Of a stretch of DNA of 64,000 nucleotides, positions 49,680-60,242 are shown in pieces. Position numbers and translations under genes: made by a program. The stretch is taken from assembly GCA_037576195.1 (NCBI GenBank), contig CM075104.1, positions 2,548,775-2,612,774 on the forward strand, read 5' to 3'. The notes below the pieces were generated by a model. That model was not told the DNA's origin and made no database searches. It was given only the letters and a program-made list of their open reading frames with translations. Numbering within the stretch: position 1 is the stretch's first letter; every line of letters starts with the position of its first letter. The DNA is from Phytoseiulus persimilis (lineage: Eukaryota; Arthropoda; Arachnida; Mesostigmata; Phytoseiidae).

Positions 49680-51232
49680 CCGGAATCACTCCTGCAGAGT
49701 TGGAAAGTAATGGTCAGATTGATCCCAGAATCACCCCTCCAGAGTTGGGAAGTAATGCTCAGATTGGTCCCGGGATCACCCTTCTCGAGTTGGGAAGTAA
49801 TGCTCAGATTGGTCTCGGAATCACCCTTCCAGAGTTGGGAAGTAATGGCCAGATTGGTCTCGGAATCACTCCTCCAGAGTTGGAAAGTAATGCTCAGATT
49901 GCTCCCGGAATCACCCCTCCAGAGTTGGAAAGTAATGGTCAGATTGGTCTCGGAATCACTCCTGCAGAGTTGGAAAGTAATGGTCAGATTGATCCCAGAA
50001 TCACCCCTCCAGAGTTGGGAAGTAATGCTCAGATTGGTCCCGGAATCACCCTTCTCGAGTTGGGAAGTAATGCTCAGATTGGTCTCGGAATCACCCCTCC
50101 AGAGCTGGGAAGTAATGGCCAGATTGGTCTCGGAATCACTCCTCCAGAGTTGGAAAGTAATGCTCAGATTGGTCCCGTATTCACCCCTCCAGAATTGGAC
50201 AGTAATTCTCAGATTGGTCTCGGAATCACCCCTCCAGAGTTGGAGAATAATGCTCAGATTGGTCCCGTATTCACCCCTCCAGAATTGGACAGTAATTCTC
50301 AGATTGGTCTCGGAATCACCCCTCCAGAGTTGGAAAGTAATGGTCAGATTGGTCTCGGAATCACTCCTGCAGAGTTGGAAAGTAATGGTCAGATTGATCC
50401 CAGAATCACCCCTCCAGAGTTGGGAAGTAATGCTCAGATTGGTCCCGGAATCACCCTTCTCGAGTTGGGAAGTAATGCTCAGATTGGTCTCGGAATCACC
50501 CCTCCAGAGTTGGGAAGTAATGGCCAGATTGGTCTCGGAATCACTCCTCCAGAGTTGGAAAGTAATGCTCAGATTGCTCCCGGAATCACCCCTCCAGAGT
50601 TGGAAAGTAATGGTCAGATTGGTCTCGGAATCACTCCTGCAGAGTTGGAAAGTAATGGTCAGGTTGATCCCAGAATCACCCCTCCAGAGTTGGGAAGTAA
50701 TGCTCAGATTGGTCCCGGAATCACCCTTCTCGAGTTGGGAAGTAATGCTCAGATTGGTCTCGGAATCACCCCTCCAGAGTTGGACAGTAATTCTCAGATT
50801 GGTCTCGGAATCACCCCTCCGGAGTTGGAGAATAATGCTCAGATTGGTCCCGTATTCACCCCTCCAGAATTGGACAGTAATTCTCAGATTGGTCTCGGAA
50901 TCACCCCTCCAGAGTTGGAAAGTAATGGTCAGATTGGTCTCGGAATCACTCCTGCAGAGTTGGAAAGTAATGGTCAGATTGATCCCAGAATCACCCCTCC
51001 AGAGTTGGGAAGTAATGCTCAGATTGGTCCCGGAATCACCCTTCTCGAGTTGGGAAGTAATGCTCAGATTGGTCTCGGAATCACCCCTCCAGAGTTGGGA
51101 AGTAATGGCCAGATTGGTCTCGGAATCACTCCTCCAGAGTTGGAAAGTAATGCTCAGATTGCTCCCGGAATCATCCCTCCAGAGTTGGAAAGTAATGGCC
51201 AGATTGGTCTCGGAATCACCCCCCAGAGTTGA
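49680..51232 (+). repeat. Large duplicated block (copy of about 45,722-47,274, offset 3,958 bp)
   Basis: A run of sub-family units beginning ITPAELESNGQIDPR and including the variant CCCGGGATC (45811 and 49769) and the deletion marker (47261 and 51219) recurs at a constant offset of 3,958 bases, that is 88 units minus two. The two missing bases match two copies of the one-base deletion lying between the blocks. Confidence 0.82.
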
Positions 51233-51539
51233 GAAGTAATGGCCAGATTGGTCTCGGAATCACCCCTCCAGAGTTGGAAAGTATTGGCCAGATTGGTCTC
51301 GGAATCACTCCTCCAGAGTTGGAAAGTAATGCTCAGATTGCTCCCGGAATCACCCCTCCAAGCTTGGGAAGTAATGCTCAGATTGCTCCCGGAATCATCC
51401 CTCCAGAGTTGGAAAGTAATGGTCAAATTGGCACCGGAATCACCCCTCCAGAGTTGGAAACTAATGGTCGGATTGGTCTCGGAATCACCCCTCCAAAGTT
51501 GGAAAGTAATGCTCAGATTGGCCCCGGAATCTCCCTTCC

Positions 51540-54000
51540 AGAGTTGGAAAGTAATGCTCAGATTGCTCCCGGAATCACCCCTCCAGGCTTGGGAAGTAAT
51601 GCTCAGATTGCTCCCGGAATCACCCCTCCAGAGTTGGAAACTAATGGTCAAATTGGCACCGGAATCACCCCTCCAGAGTTGGAAAGTAATGCTCAGATTG
51701 GCCCCGGAATCTCCCTTCCAGAGTTGGAAAGTAATGCTCAGATTGCTCCCGGAATCACCCCTCCAGGCTTGGGAAGTAATGCTCAGATTGCTCCCGGAAT
51801 CACCCCTCCAGAGTTGGAAACTAATGGTCAAATTGGTACCGGAATCACCCCTCCAGAGTTGGAAAGTAATGCTCAGATTGGCCCCGGAATCTCCCTTCCA
51901 GAGTTGGAAAGTAATGCTCAGATTGCTCCCGGAATCACCCCTCCAGGCTTGGGGAGTAATGCTCAGATTGCTCCCGGAATCACCCCTCCAGGCTTGGGAA
52001 GTAATGCTCAGATTGCTCCCGGAATCATCCCTACAGAGTTGGAAAGTAATGGTCAAATTGGCACCGGAATCACCCCTCCAGAGTTGGAAACTAATGGTCG
52101 GGTTGGTCTCGGAATCACCCCTCCAAAGTTGGAAAGTAATGCTCAGATTGGCCCCGGAATCTCCCTTCCAGAGTTGGAAAGTAATGCTCAGATTGCTCCC
52201 GGAATCACCCCTCCAGGCTTGGGAAGTAATGCTCAGATTGCTCCCGGAATCACCCCTCCAGAGTTGGAAACTAATGGTCAAATTGGCACCGGAATCACCC
52301 CTCCAGAGTTGGAAAGTAATGCTCAGATTGGCCCCGGAATCTCCCTTCCAGAGTTGGAAAGTAATGCTCAGATTGCTCCCGGAATCACCCCTCCAGGCTT
52401 GGGAAGTAATGCTCAGATTGCTCCCGGAATCACCCCTCCAGAGTTGGAAACTAATGGTCAAATTGGCACCGGAATCACCCCTCCAGAGTTGGAAAGTAAT
52501 GCTCAGATTGGCCCCGGAATCTCCCTTCCAGAGTTGGAAAGTAATGCTCAGATTGCTCCCGGAATCACCCCTCCAGGCTTGGGAAGTAATGCTCAGATTG
52601 CTCCCGGAATCACCCCTCCAGGCTTGGGAAGTAATGCTCAGATTGCTCCCGGAATCACCCCTCCAGAGTTGGAAACTAATGGTCAAATTGGCACCGGAAT
52701 CACCCCTCCAGAGTTGGAAAGTAATGGCCAGATTGATCCCAGAATCACCCCTCCAGAGTTGGAAAGTAATGCTCAGATTGCTCCCGGAATCACCCCTCCA
52801 GGCTTGGGAAGTAATGCTCAGATTGCTCCCGGAATCACCCCTCCAGAGTTGGAAACTAATGGTCAAATTGGCACCGGAATCACCCCTCCAGAGTTGGAAA
52901 GTAATGCTCAGATTGGCCCCGGAATCTCCCTTCCAGAGTTGGAAAGTAATGCTCAGATTGCTCCCGGAATCACCCTTCCAGGCTTGGGAAGTAATGCTCA
53001 GATTGCTCCCGGAATCATCCCTCCAGAGTTGGAAAGTAATGGTCAAATTGGCACCGGAATCACGCCTCCAGAGTTGGAAAGTAATGCTCAGATTGGCCCC
53101 GGAATCTCCCTTCCAGAGTTGGAAAGTAATGCTCAGATTGCTCCCGGAATCACCCCTCCAGGCTTGGGAAGTAATGCTCAGATTGCTCCCGGAATCACCC
53201 CTCCAGAGTTGGAAACTAATGGTCAAATTGGCACCGGAATCACCCCTCCAGAGTTGGAAAGTAATGCTCAGATTGGCCCCGGAATCTCCCTTCCAGAGTT
53301 GGAAAGTAATGCTCAGATTGCTCCCGGAATCACCCCTCCAGGCTTGGGAAGTAATGCTCAGATTGCTCCCGGAATCATCCCTCCAGAGTTGGAAAGTAAT
53401 GGTCAAATTGGCACCGGAATCACCCCTCCAGAGTTGGAAACTAATGGTCGGATTGGTCTCGGAATCACCCCTCCAAAGTTGGAAAGTAATGCTCAGATTG
53501 GCCCCGGAATCTCCCTTCCAGAGTTGGAAAGTAATGCTCAGATTGCTCCCGGAATCACCCCTCCAGGCTTGGGAAGTAATGCTCAGATTGCTCCCGGAAT
53601 CACCCCTCCAGAGTTGGAAACTAATGGTCAAATTGGCACCGGAATCACCCCTCCAGAGTTGGAAAGTAATGCTCAGATTGGCCCCGGAATCTCCCTTCCA
53701 GAGTTGGAAAGTAATGCTCAGATTGCTCCCGGAATCACCCCTCCAGGCTTGGGAAGTAATGCTCAGATTGCTCCCGGAATCACCCCTCCAGAGTTGGAAA
53801 CTAATGGTCAAATTGGCACCGGAATCACCCCTCCAGAGTTGGAAAGTAATGCTCAGATTGGCCCCGGAATCTCCCTTCCAGAGTTGGAAAGTAATGCTCA
53901 GATTGGCCCCGGAATCACCCCTCCAGAGTTGGAAAGTAATGCTCAGATTGGCCCCGGAATCTCCCTTCCAGAGTTGGAAAGTAATGCTCAGATTGCTCCC
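51540..54000 (+). repeat. 180-bp higher-order repeat domain
   Basis: Four-unit groups of the type ELETNGQIGTG, ELESNAQIGPG, ISLPELESNAQIAPG and PGLGSNAQIAPG repeat every 180 bases, for example between about 51540 and 52700 and between 53450 and 53900. The same organisation appears at 47581-48000. The upstream half of the array is instead organised in six-unit (270-bp) groups, for example 45721 and 45991. Confidence 0.8.
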
Positions 54001-55888
54001 GGAATCACCCCTCCATGCTTGGGAAGTAATGCTCAGATTGCTCCCGGAATCACCCCTCCAGAGTTGGAAACTAATTGTCAAATTGGCACCGGAATCACCC
54101 CTCCAGAGTTGGAAACTAATGGTCGGATTGGTCTCGGAATCACCCCTCCAAAGTTGGAAAGTAATGCTCAGATTGGCCCCGGAATCTCCCTTCCAGAGTT
54201 GGAAAGTAATGCTCAGATTGGCCCCGGAATCACCCCTCCAGAGTTGGAAAGTAATGCTCAGATTGGCCCCGGAATCACCCCTCCAGAGTTGGAAAGTAAT
54301 GCTCAGATTGGCCCCGGAATCACCCCTCCAGAGTTGGAAAGTAATGCTCAGATTGCTCCCGGAATCACCCCTCCAGGCTTGGGAAGTAATGCTCAGATTG
54401 CTCCCGGAATCACCCCTCCAGGCTTGGGAAGTAATGCTCAGATTGCTCCCAGAATCACCCCTCCAGGCTTGGGAAGTAATGCTCAGATTGCTCCCGGAAT
54501 CACCCCTCCAGAGTTGGAAACTAATGGTCGAATTGGCACCGGAATCACCCCTCCAGAGTTGGAAAGTAATGCTCAGATTGGCCCCGGAATCACCCCTCCA
54601 GAGTTGGGAAGTAATGCTCAGATTGCTCCCGGAATCACCCCTCCAGGCTTGGGAAGTAATGCTCAGATTGGCCCCGGAATCTCCCTTCCAGAGTTGGAAA
54701 GTAATGCTCAGATTGCTCCCGGAATCACCCCTCCAGGCTTGGGAAGTAATGCTCAGATTGCTCCCGGAATCACCCCTCCAGAGTTGGAAACTAATGGTCA
54801 AATTGGCACCGGAATCACCCCTCCAGAGTTGGAAACTAATGGTCGGATTGGTCTCGGAATCACCCCTCCAAAGTTGGAAAGTAATGCTCAGATTGGCCCC
54901 GGAATCTCCCTTCCAGAGTTGGAAAGTAATGCTCAGATTGGCCCCGGAATCACCCCTCCAAAGTTGGAAAGTAATGCTCAGATTGGCCCCGGAATCTCCC
55001 TTCCAGAGTTGGAAAGTAATGCTCAGATTGGCCCCGGAATCACCCCTCCAGAGTTGGAAAGTAATGCTCAGATTGCTCCCGGAATCACCCCTCCAGGCTT
55101 GGGAAGTAATGCTCAGATTGCTCCCGGAATCACCCCTCCAGAGTTGGAAACTAATGGTCAAATTGGCACCGGAATCACCCCTCCAGAGTTGGAAACTAAT
55201 GGTCAAATTGGCACCGGAATCACCCCTCCAGAGTTGGAAAGTAATGCTCAGATTGGCCCCGGAATCTCCCTTCCAGAGTTGGAAAGTAATGCTCAGATTG
55301 GCCCCGGAATCACCCCTCCAGAGTTGGAAAGTAATGCTCAGATTGGCCCCGGAATCTCCCTTCCAGAGTTGGAAAGTAATGCTCAGATTGCTCCCGGAAT
55401 CACCCCTCCAGGCTTGGGAAGTAATGCTCAGATTGCTCCCGGAATCACCCCTCCAGAGTTGGAAACTAATGGTCAAATTGGCACCGGAATCACCCCTCCA
55501 GAGTTGGAAACTAATGGTCGGATTGGTCTCGGAATCACCCCTCCAAAGTTGGAAAGTAATGTCCAGATTGGTCTCGCAATCAGCCCTCCAGAGTTAGAAA
55601 CTAAAGGCCAGATTGGTCTCGTAATCACCCCTCCAGAGTTGGAAACTAATGGCCAGATTGGTCTCGGAATCACCCCTCCAGAGTTGGGAAGTATTGGCCA
55701 GATTGGTCTGGGAATCACCCCTCCAGAGTTGAAAAGTAATGCTCAGATTGGTCTCGGAATCACCCCTCCAGAGTTGGAAAGTAATGGCCAGATTGGTCTC
55801 GGAATCACCCCTCCAGAGTTGGGAAGTATTGGCCAGATTGGTCTCGGAATCACCCCTCCGGAGTTGGAAAGTAATGGCCTTATGGGGA

Positions 55889-55901
55889 GGGGGGGGGGGG
55901 G
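55889..55901 (+). repeat. 13-nt poly-G tract at the 3' end of the minisatellite
   Basis: A run of 13 G directly follows the last recognisable 45-bp unit. Confidence 0.9.
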
Positions 55902-56051
55902 TGGCCTATGTCCTTCCCGGAGAGCCGCCCTACATTATGCAGTTTGTTCCAAGTCGATCCGATCAATACCAGAGGAGCCTATTGAGGACATACAAACAAA
56001 CAAACAGACCCTGGATTTTTATATATATAGATATCGATTCTCGCAGTAGTA

Positions 56052-56163
56052 GATGTACTGAAAGTACGGAATCTTCGGGAAGTCTGGATATTACGGAATG
56101 CGAATTCCGAGGAAGCCATATTATTCAGGAACCTGAGCCTGACGCTGAGTACGGAAATTACGG
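56052..56163 (+). repeat. 9-bp degenerate tandem repeat, right flank
   Basis: Units in 9-base register at 56052-56105 (GATGTACTG, AAAGTACGG, AATCTTCGG, GAAGTCTGG, ATATTACGG) and again at 56147-56163 (GAGTACGG, AAATTACGG). They are more diverged than the left-flank copy at 44032 but have the same motif and orientation. Confidence 0.65.
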
Positions 56164-56648
56164 GTAATTTAGGAAACAGTATCCACAGCTGTCTCCTGCT
56201 TAAATAAATTATATTGCTTCCTCGCAAGTTTCATTCCGTGATACCGAGAGTTCCCGTGCTTATCGAAGAGTCTGTCCTTTGGGACATCTACAACTGCGCG
56301 AATCAACGTTGGATTACGTTTTCCGTGCTTTGCGCACTTACGGTTTTCGGGGAAGACTGAGTCGAGCGTTTCTTTCGCGCGTACTTTCCATGGTTCGCTT
56401 ACTCCCGATACTGCCCGTGCCCGGTACATCTCAAACTCAAGTCTGATCCGAGAGGATTCTCACCCACAGTCTCTAGTTTTCAGCGATCTCGCTTTCTTAA
56501 AACGAGCGAGATTCGTCTATGTCAGTGATTCTCTGGGCCCATAGATAGAGTGGGACTAAGGCCTGGATCGTGCCCAGCGACCCAGGAAACCTCCGACTGC
56601 GTTTCAACCATCCTTAAAATCCTGTTCTCGAAAAATCCTTTGATTCGG

Positions 56649-56731
56649 CATGATTGTGATTATGGTCATGAGAAGAATCATAATCATGTTGATCATATGA
56701 CCTGGGGGTTGAAACCATAATCATAATCATG
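56649..56731. repeat. Imperfect inverted repeat, AT-rich
   Basis: The arms CATGATTGTGATTATGGT (56649-56666) and ACCATAATCATAATCATG (56714-56731) are complementary at 17 of 18 positions, with a loop of about 47 bases that is itself rich in ATCAT/ATGAT. It could extrude as a cruciform. Confidence 0.75.
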
Positions 56732-56925
56732 ATTTTGCCCAACACTGTGTTAAGAACACCTCAACCAATGTCGAGTAGGTCCGGCCCGTTCGGAAGAGAC
56801 CCGGAAAACGCCGCGCTGCTGCCCCTCTGAATCTCGATAGAGAGTCTTTGGAAAAGGAAGTCCGGGTCCAAAGTGTGCAGGTACCCGGTCATGCTTTCTT
56901 TCAACCCGTATCATAATCTGATGCA

Positions 56926-56939
56926 CCCCCCCCCCCCCC
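56926..56939 (+). repeat. 14-nt poly-C tract
   Basis: An uninterrupted run of 14 C in intergenic DNA. Confidence 0.9.
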
Positions 56940-59621
56940 ATGCTTGCTGAGATAAGTCCTAGCTACGTTATTTTCTGAAGAAAGCGGTATGACTATCTGA
57001 GTTTCCAAACTCTAGTAATCATCGTGTCCACTCCGACCAGTTTCGGCTCTGAACCGAAAAAAGCCCGAGGCGAACCGTCGATGAGGCGGCGCCCCATTTG
57101 TTTTGCACTCGCTCGGCGGCGTCGGGGCAGCTCGGCGCCCGAGACCGACACGACTGCCCCCTCGCTTGCTCCTCAAAGTGTTAGGACGTGGTCTGAGAGA
57201 GAACATCCATGAACACTGGCTCGGCACAACTGCGGGGTACATCGGTTTTCCCGATCCCCCTTCATCAGCCCAAAAGGATTGGCGGTCGGCTCCCGGAATC
57301 AACATAATTGAAAATGATGATTATGAAGGACCGTATTCTCAATTCTTCGTGCAGACTCCCGTCGAGAACTGAGAGACACCAACATCACGACCATGCTCCA
57401 GACCAGCGGAAATCATCATCATCATCATTCTGGGGGAGGAGGGGCCCGCACTTTCTTCGTTAGCGAAGCGGGCGGGAAAGTCGTTAGACGACAGCCTGGC
57501 CACTCGTTTCCTCGTGAGAAATATGCTCAATATATCACTCCGTCCAGTTGTAAGAAATGCCGCTTCTGTGTGGCTTGCGTGCACCCTTAAACTGGCTCCG
57601 CGCGCTGTGTTGAGCGTTCCGTCGTCTGTTCGTCAATCTGAGGAGCATGGCGTTCTCCTCAACTTTTCCAATCTCCTCAAAAAAAGTGGCCGGCTCCGCA
57701 GCAAAGAGCGGAGGCACGTTCATTCAGGATTAACTCGGGCTCCTTCACCGCTCCGTGAGCTTCTCTGTACACGTTAGATGGGCTAACGGGTATTGTTGAG
57801 ATCTCGGATCATTTCCGGCGGAAAACATTGCCTAGGACCAACTTAGGCACGGCACCCCACTGAAACAAAAATACTTGCAGGAACTCGAGACGTTCGCACC
57901 GATGGGACCCGGATGTTTCATATATTTAACGGATCAAGGGAACTCTTGGTCGAAGCCCGTGGCTAGATCGGATCAAGGAATGTTATGATCATCCCGACGC
58001 TGTTGAACTTTCCCAAACTTCAGCGGCCGAAACCGTCGGTACTCTGATCGACGCGGCTCGCATCGAACGCTGAGGGCTATTGACTGTAATTTCCAGATTC
58101 CTCCATCGATAATCGCGCCCTGTGTCCAGCTTTCCTCTGCCATCGAGTCAGGGTCTCCGTCTTCCTCTGCACGATGTAGTCAAAGCGGCCTCCCTGCACG
58201 GCGCCTTCATTATTGCGTGCACAAGTCCCTGTCGTGGTCGCTTATCGCTCCAGCGTGGGCGGAGAAGAATATCCAATAATCCTCGGAGTTCGTGATTGTC
58301 TTCATTCATGAGGTTTGGCTCAATTGCGGGATTACAATAAAGTTCCCGATCACGTGATATTTGTTGATGCAATGGCAAGCAAGACAAAAGCTACCGCGTG
58401 CACCCTCCAACGGGAACTCTTATCGATTCAAGTTAGCATCGCGAATGGGGAACTGAGCGAATATTTGAAACGTTCTCAAATATGCCTCTTTTTGGGGGAG
58501 ACACAATGGTCGGGAAACAGGTTCGATCGGAATGCAAGAGGGATATTCGTTGCACTGAGGTAGGTCGATGAACTAAATGTTCCATCTTGGGATGCAACAA
58601 TGACGTCTAACGACTTCGTCGGAATGACAGAAGCGAGAACGTCCTTGTGTTCACCCAACTGAGCCCCCTTCCCCCGCGACGGGTAGTAAAAGTTATTCGA
58701 TTCCTCGACGGCAACCGTATCCGTTGTCGGTACGGGGCGGCCCACCGGTGACTGCTCTCCTGCGCTGTTTCGCGCAAAGAACCTGCTGTGTTTGAGGATA
58801 CACGGCTCTTTCATGCCGCGGCACCGGTCGTGAACGATTGCGGAGGGAGATAACCCTCCGGGTACTTTGAAGTGCCCACGTTTCGGAAGGGAGGGGGTCG
58901 GCGGGAGAGAATTAAATTGGAGAGGAGTCATCCCGACCTGCAGGTTTTCGTTTCGGAAAGGAAGTTTCTATGACAAGGAAAAAAATTGCCCTGCCCCGTG
59001 ATGGGAATCGCGGCTTTTCTTGACATGCGTTCCTTGGAGAGGAAGAATTCTCAGGTAACACCACGCGCAGCCAACGCGATTCCAGCCGACGCAAGGACGC
59101 GACACAACATTCTCTCTCCGTTCTCGGGCACATTTTCATAATGGCGCGAAATGGGTTTTCCCGCGAGACCGGAAAGAAGCGGCGCGCCCAGCCACTCCAT
59201 AACAGCATCGTTTCAGGCACTTGCTCGCGAGTCCGCACGAGCTGTAATGTTGTCAGCAAGATGATAGTGCCTCCACTCCTGGTTGTTGTGTCTAATAAAA
59301 CAAGGATGTCCTCGTGTAGCAGGCCTCAAGATGCGTGAGCGATTCGTTGTTCGGAAAATACGTCGTAATCTCCACACTGCTCAGTTGCGATCACCAACTG
59401 TTATCAGAGAGGGCGTTGTCAACAACCGCAGTTCTCTTCAACGGCAGAAAGCCAAACTCCAAGTTCGTGCTCCCAAAAAGTTCTGCCGCTCATCCGGTGC
59501 TGTCTCCGAAAAAAACAGCTGATGGTGACTGGTACCCCATATGATTCGCGGCTTCGTTCGTAAGTTTGTCCGCACTCCTTCTGAAATACATAGGAATGCT
59601 TGCGGGACCAAACTTAGCATA

Positions 59622-60107
59622 CTTTTTCGAGTCTGGGAGGGGTGATTCTGAGACCAATCTGACCATACTTTTCCAGGTCTGGAGGGGTGATTCCAGGACC
59701 AATCTGACCATTTTTCTCCAAGCCTTGAGGTGTGATTCTGGGATCCATCTGACCATACTTCCTGAAGTCTATGGAGGTTATTCCCAGGTCGATCTGACCC
59801 TTCTCTTCGAAATCTGAAGAGGTAATTACGGCGTCGATCTGAACACTTTTTTCAGAGTGGAGGTAATTACGGCGTCGATCTGAACACTTTTTTCAAAGTG
59901 GAGGTAATCCCGGGATCGATCTGACGATACTTTTCTGGGGCTAAAAAGGTGATTTTGGAATCGATACGACTATCCCTCTCGAAGCTATGGAGCTGATTCG
60001 GGGTCAGTCTAACAATTCTTTCCGGGCTCTATGGAAGTAATCCTAGGATCGACCTGACCATACTCTTTGGATTCTAAAGAGGTGATTGCAGAGTCTATCT
60101 GACCATA
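59622..60107 (-). repeat. Diverged inverted array of the 45-bp minisatellite family
   Basis: About eleven units of 41-46 bases match the reverse complement of the main unit (GGAGGGGTGATTCTGAGACC, CAATCTGACCATACTTTTCC). On the minus strand a frame reads MVRLVLESPLQTWKS and MVRLVSESPLPDSK, close to the second frame of the main array. The units keep GTATGGTCAGATTGG, which in the main array occurs only in the diverged 5' edge, so this looks like an older relative. One shortened 41-bp unit is tandemly duplicated (59821 and 59862). Confidence 0.9.
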
Positions 60108-60223
60108 ACAAGATGTTGATATCAATCGAATGAGAAGGTAGTTCCGGAAATGATGCTGACCCAATGAAGAGAGAGAAAAGTAATCCGATGCCCGGGACCG
60201 GAGTCCAACGCGCGGCCGACTCC

Positions 60224-60242
60224 AGTCGGCCGAAGGCCGGCT
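60224..60242 (-). repeat. 19-bp inverted repeat, right copy
   Basis: AGTCGGCCGAAGGCCGGCT, the exact reverse complement of 44119-44137. It lies about 115 bases beyond the inverted minisatellite array. Confidence 0.7.

Larger units (their letters stand above)
44301..55880 (+). repeat. Giant 45-bp minisatellite (about 257 units)
   Basis: Head-to-tail 45-bp units run for 11.6 kb. One frame of the unit reads ITPPELESNAQIGLG, a second plus frame reads MLRLVSESPLQSWKV, and one minus frame is also open; the third plus frame contains TAA. Units vary at a few sites (ELES, GLGS, KLES or VLGS; NAQ, NGQ or NSQ; GLG, APG, GTG or GPG), which marks sub-families. Core units are much alike, whereas the outermost units (44301-44520 and about 55560-55880) are diverged, as expected from homogenisation by unequal exchange. 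The ITPP frame lacks any ATG from the upstream stop near 44250 onward, so the giant apparent proteins of up to 1606 residues are not supported as genes. An AATAAA lies at 56203-56208. Confidence 0.97.
56164..59621. other. Non-coding stretch between the two minisatellite arrays
   Basis: Contains AATAAA at 56203-56208, an imperfect inverted repeat at 56649-56731 and a 14-base C run at 56926-56939. A short His run in translation near 57410-57430 comes from an ATC/CAT repeat. An 82-codon plus frame at 58315-58563 is unassigned. No supported gene. Confidence 0.5.

Noticed and set aside
51154..55476. 1440-residue minus-strand open frame (SNLSITSQAWRGDSG type repeats)
   Set aside because: Mirror-frame consequence of the repeat unit having no stop in that frame; no ATG.
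44301..55880. CRISPR array
   Set aside because: The repeats are directly contiguous with no unique spacers, and no cas genes are present; the DNA is eukaryotic.
44482..56049. Four giant plus-strand proteins of 930, 330, 990 and 1606 residues
   Set aside because: They are translations of the 45-bp minisatellite, their nominal starts are TTG rather than ATG, and the frame breaks are copies of one deletion. Kept as a repeat, not as genes.
57400..57440. Poly-histidine stretch resembling a His-rich protein or tag
   Set aside because: It is a short ATC/CAT simple repeat in unassigned DNA; no gene structure surrounds it.
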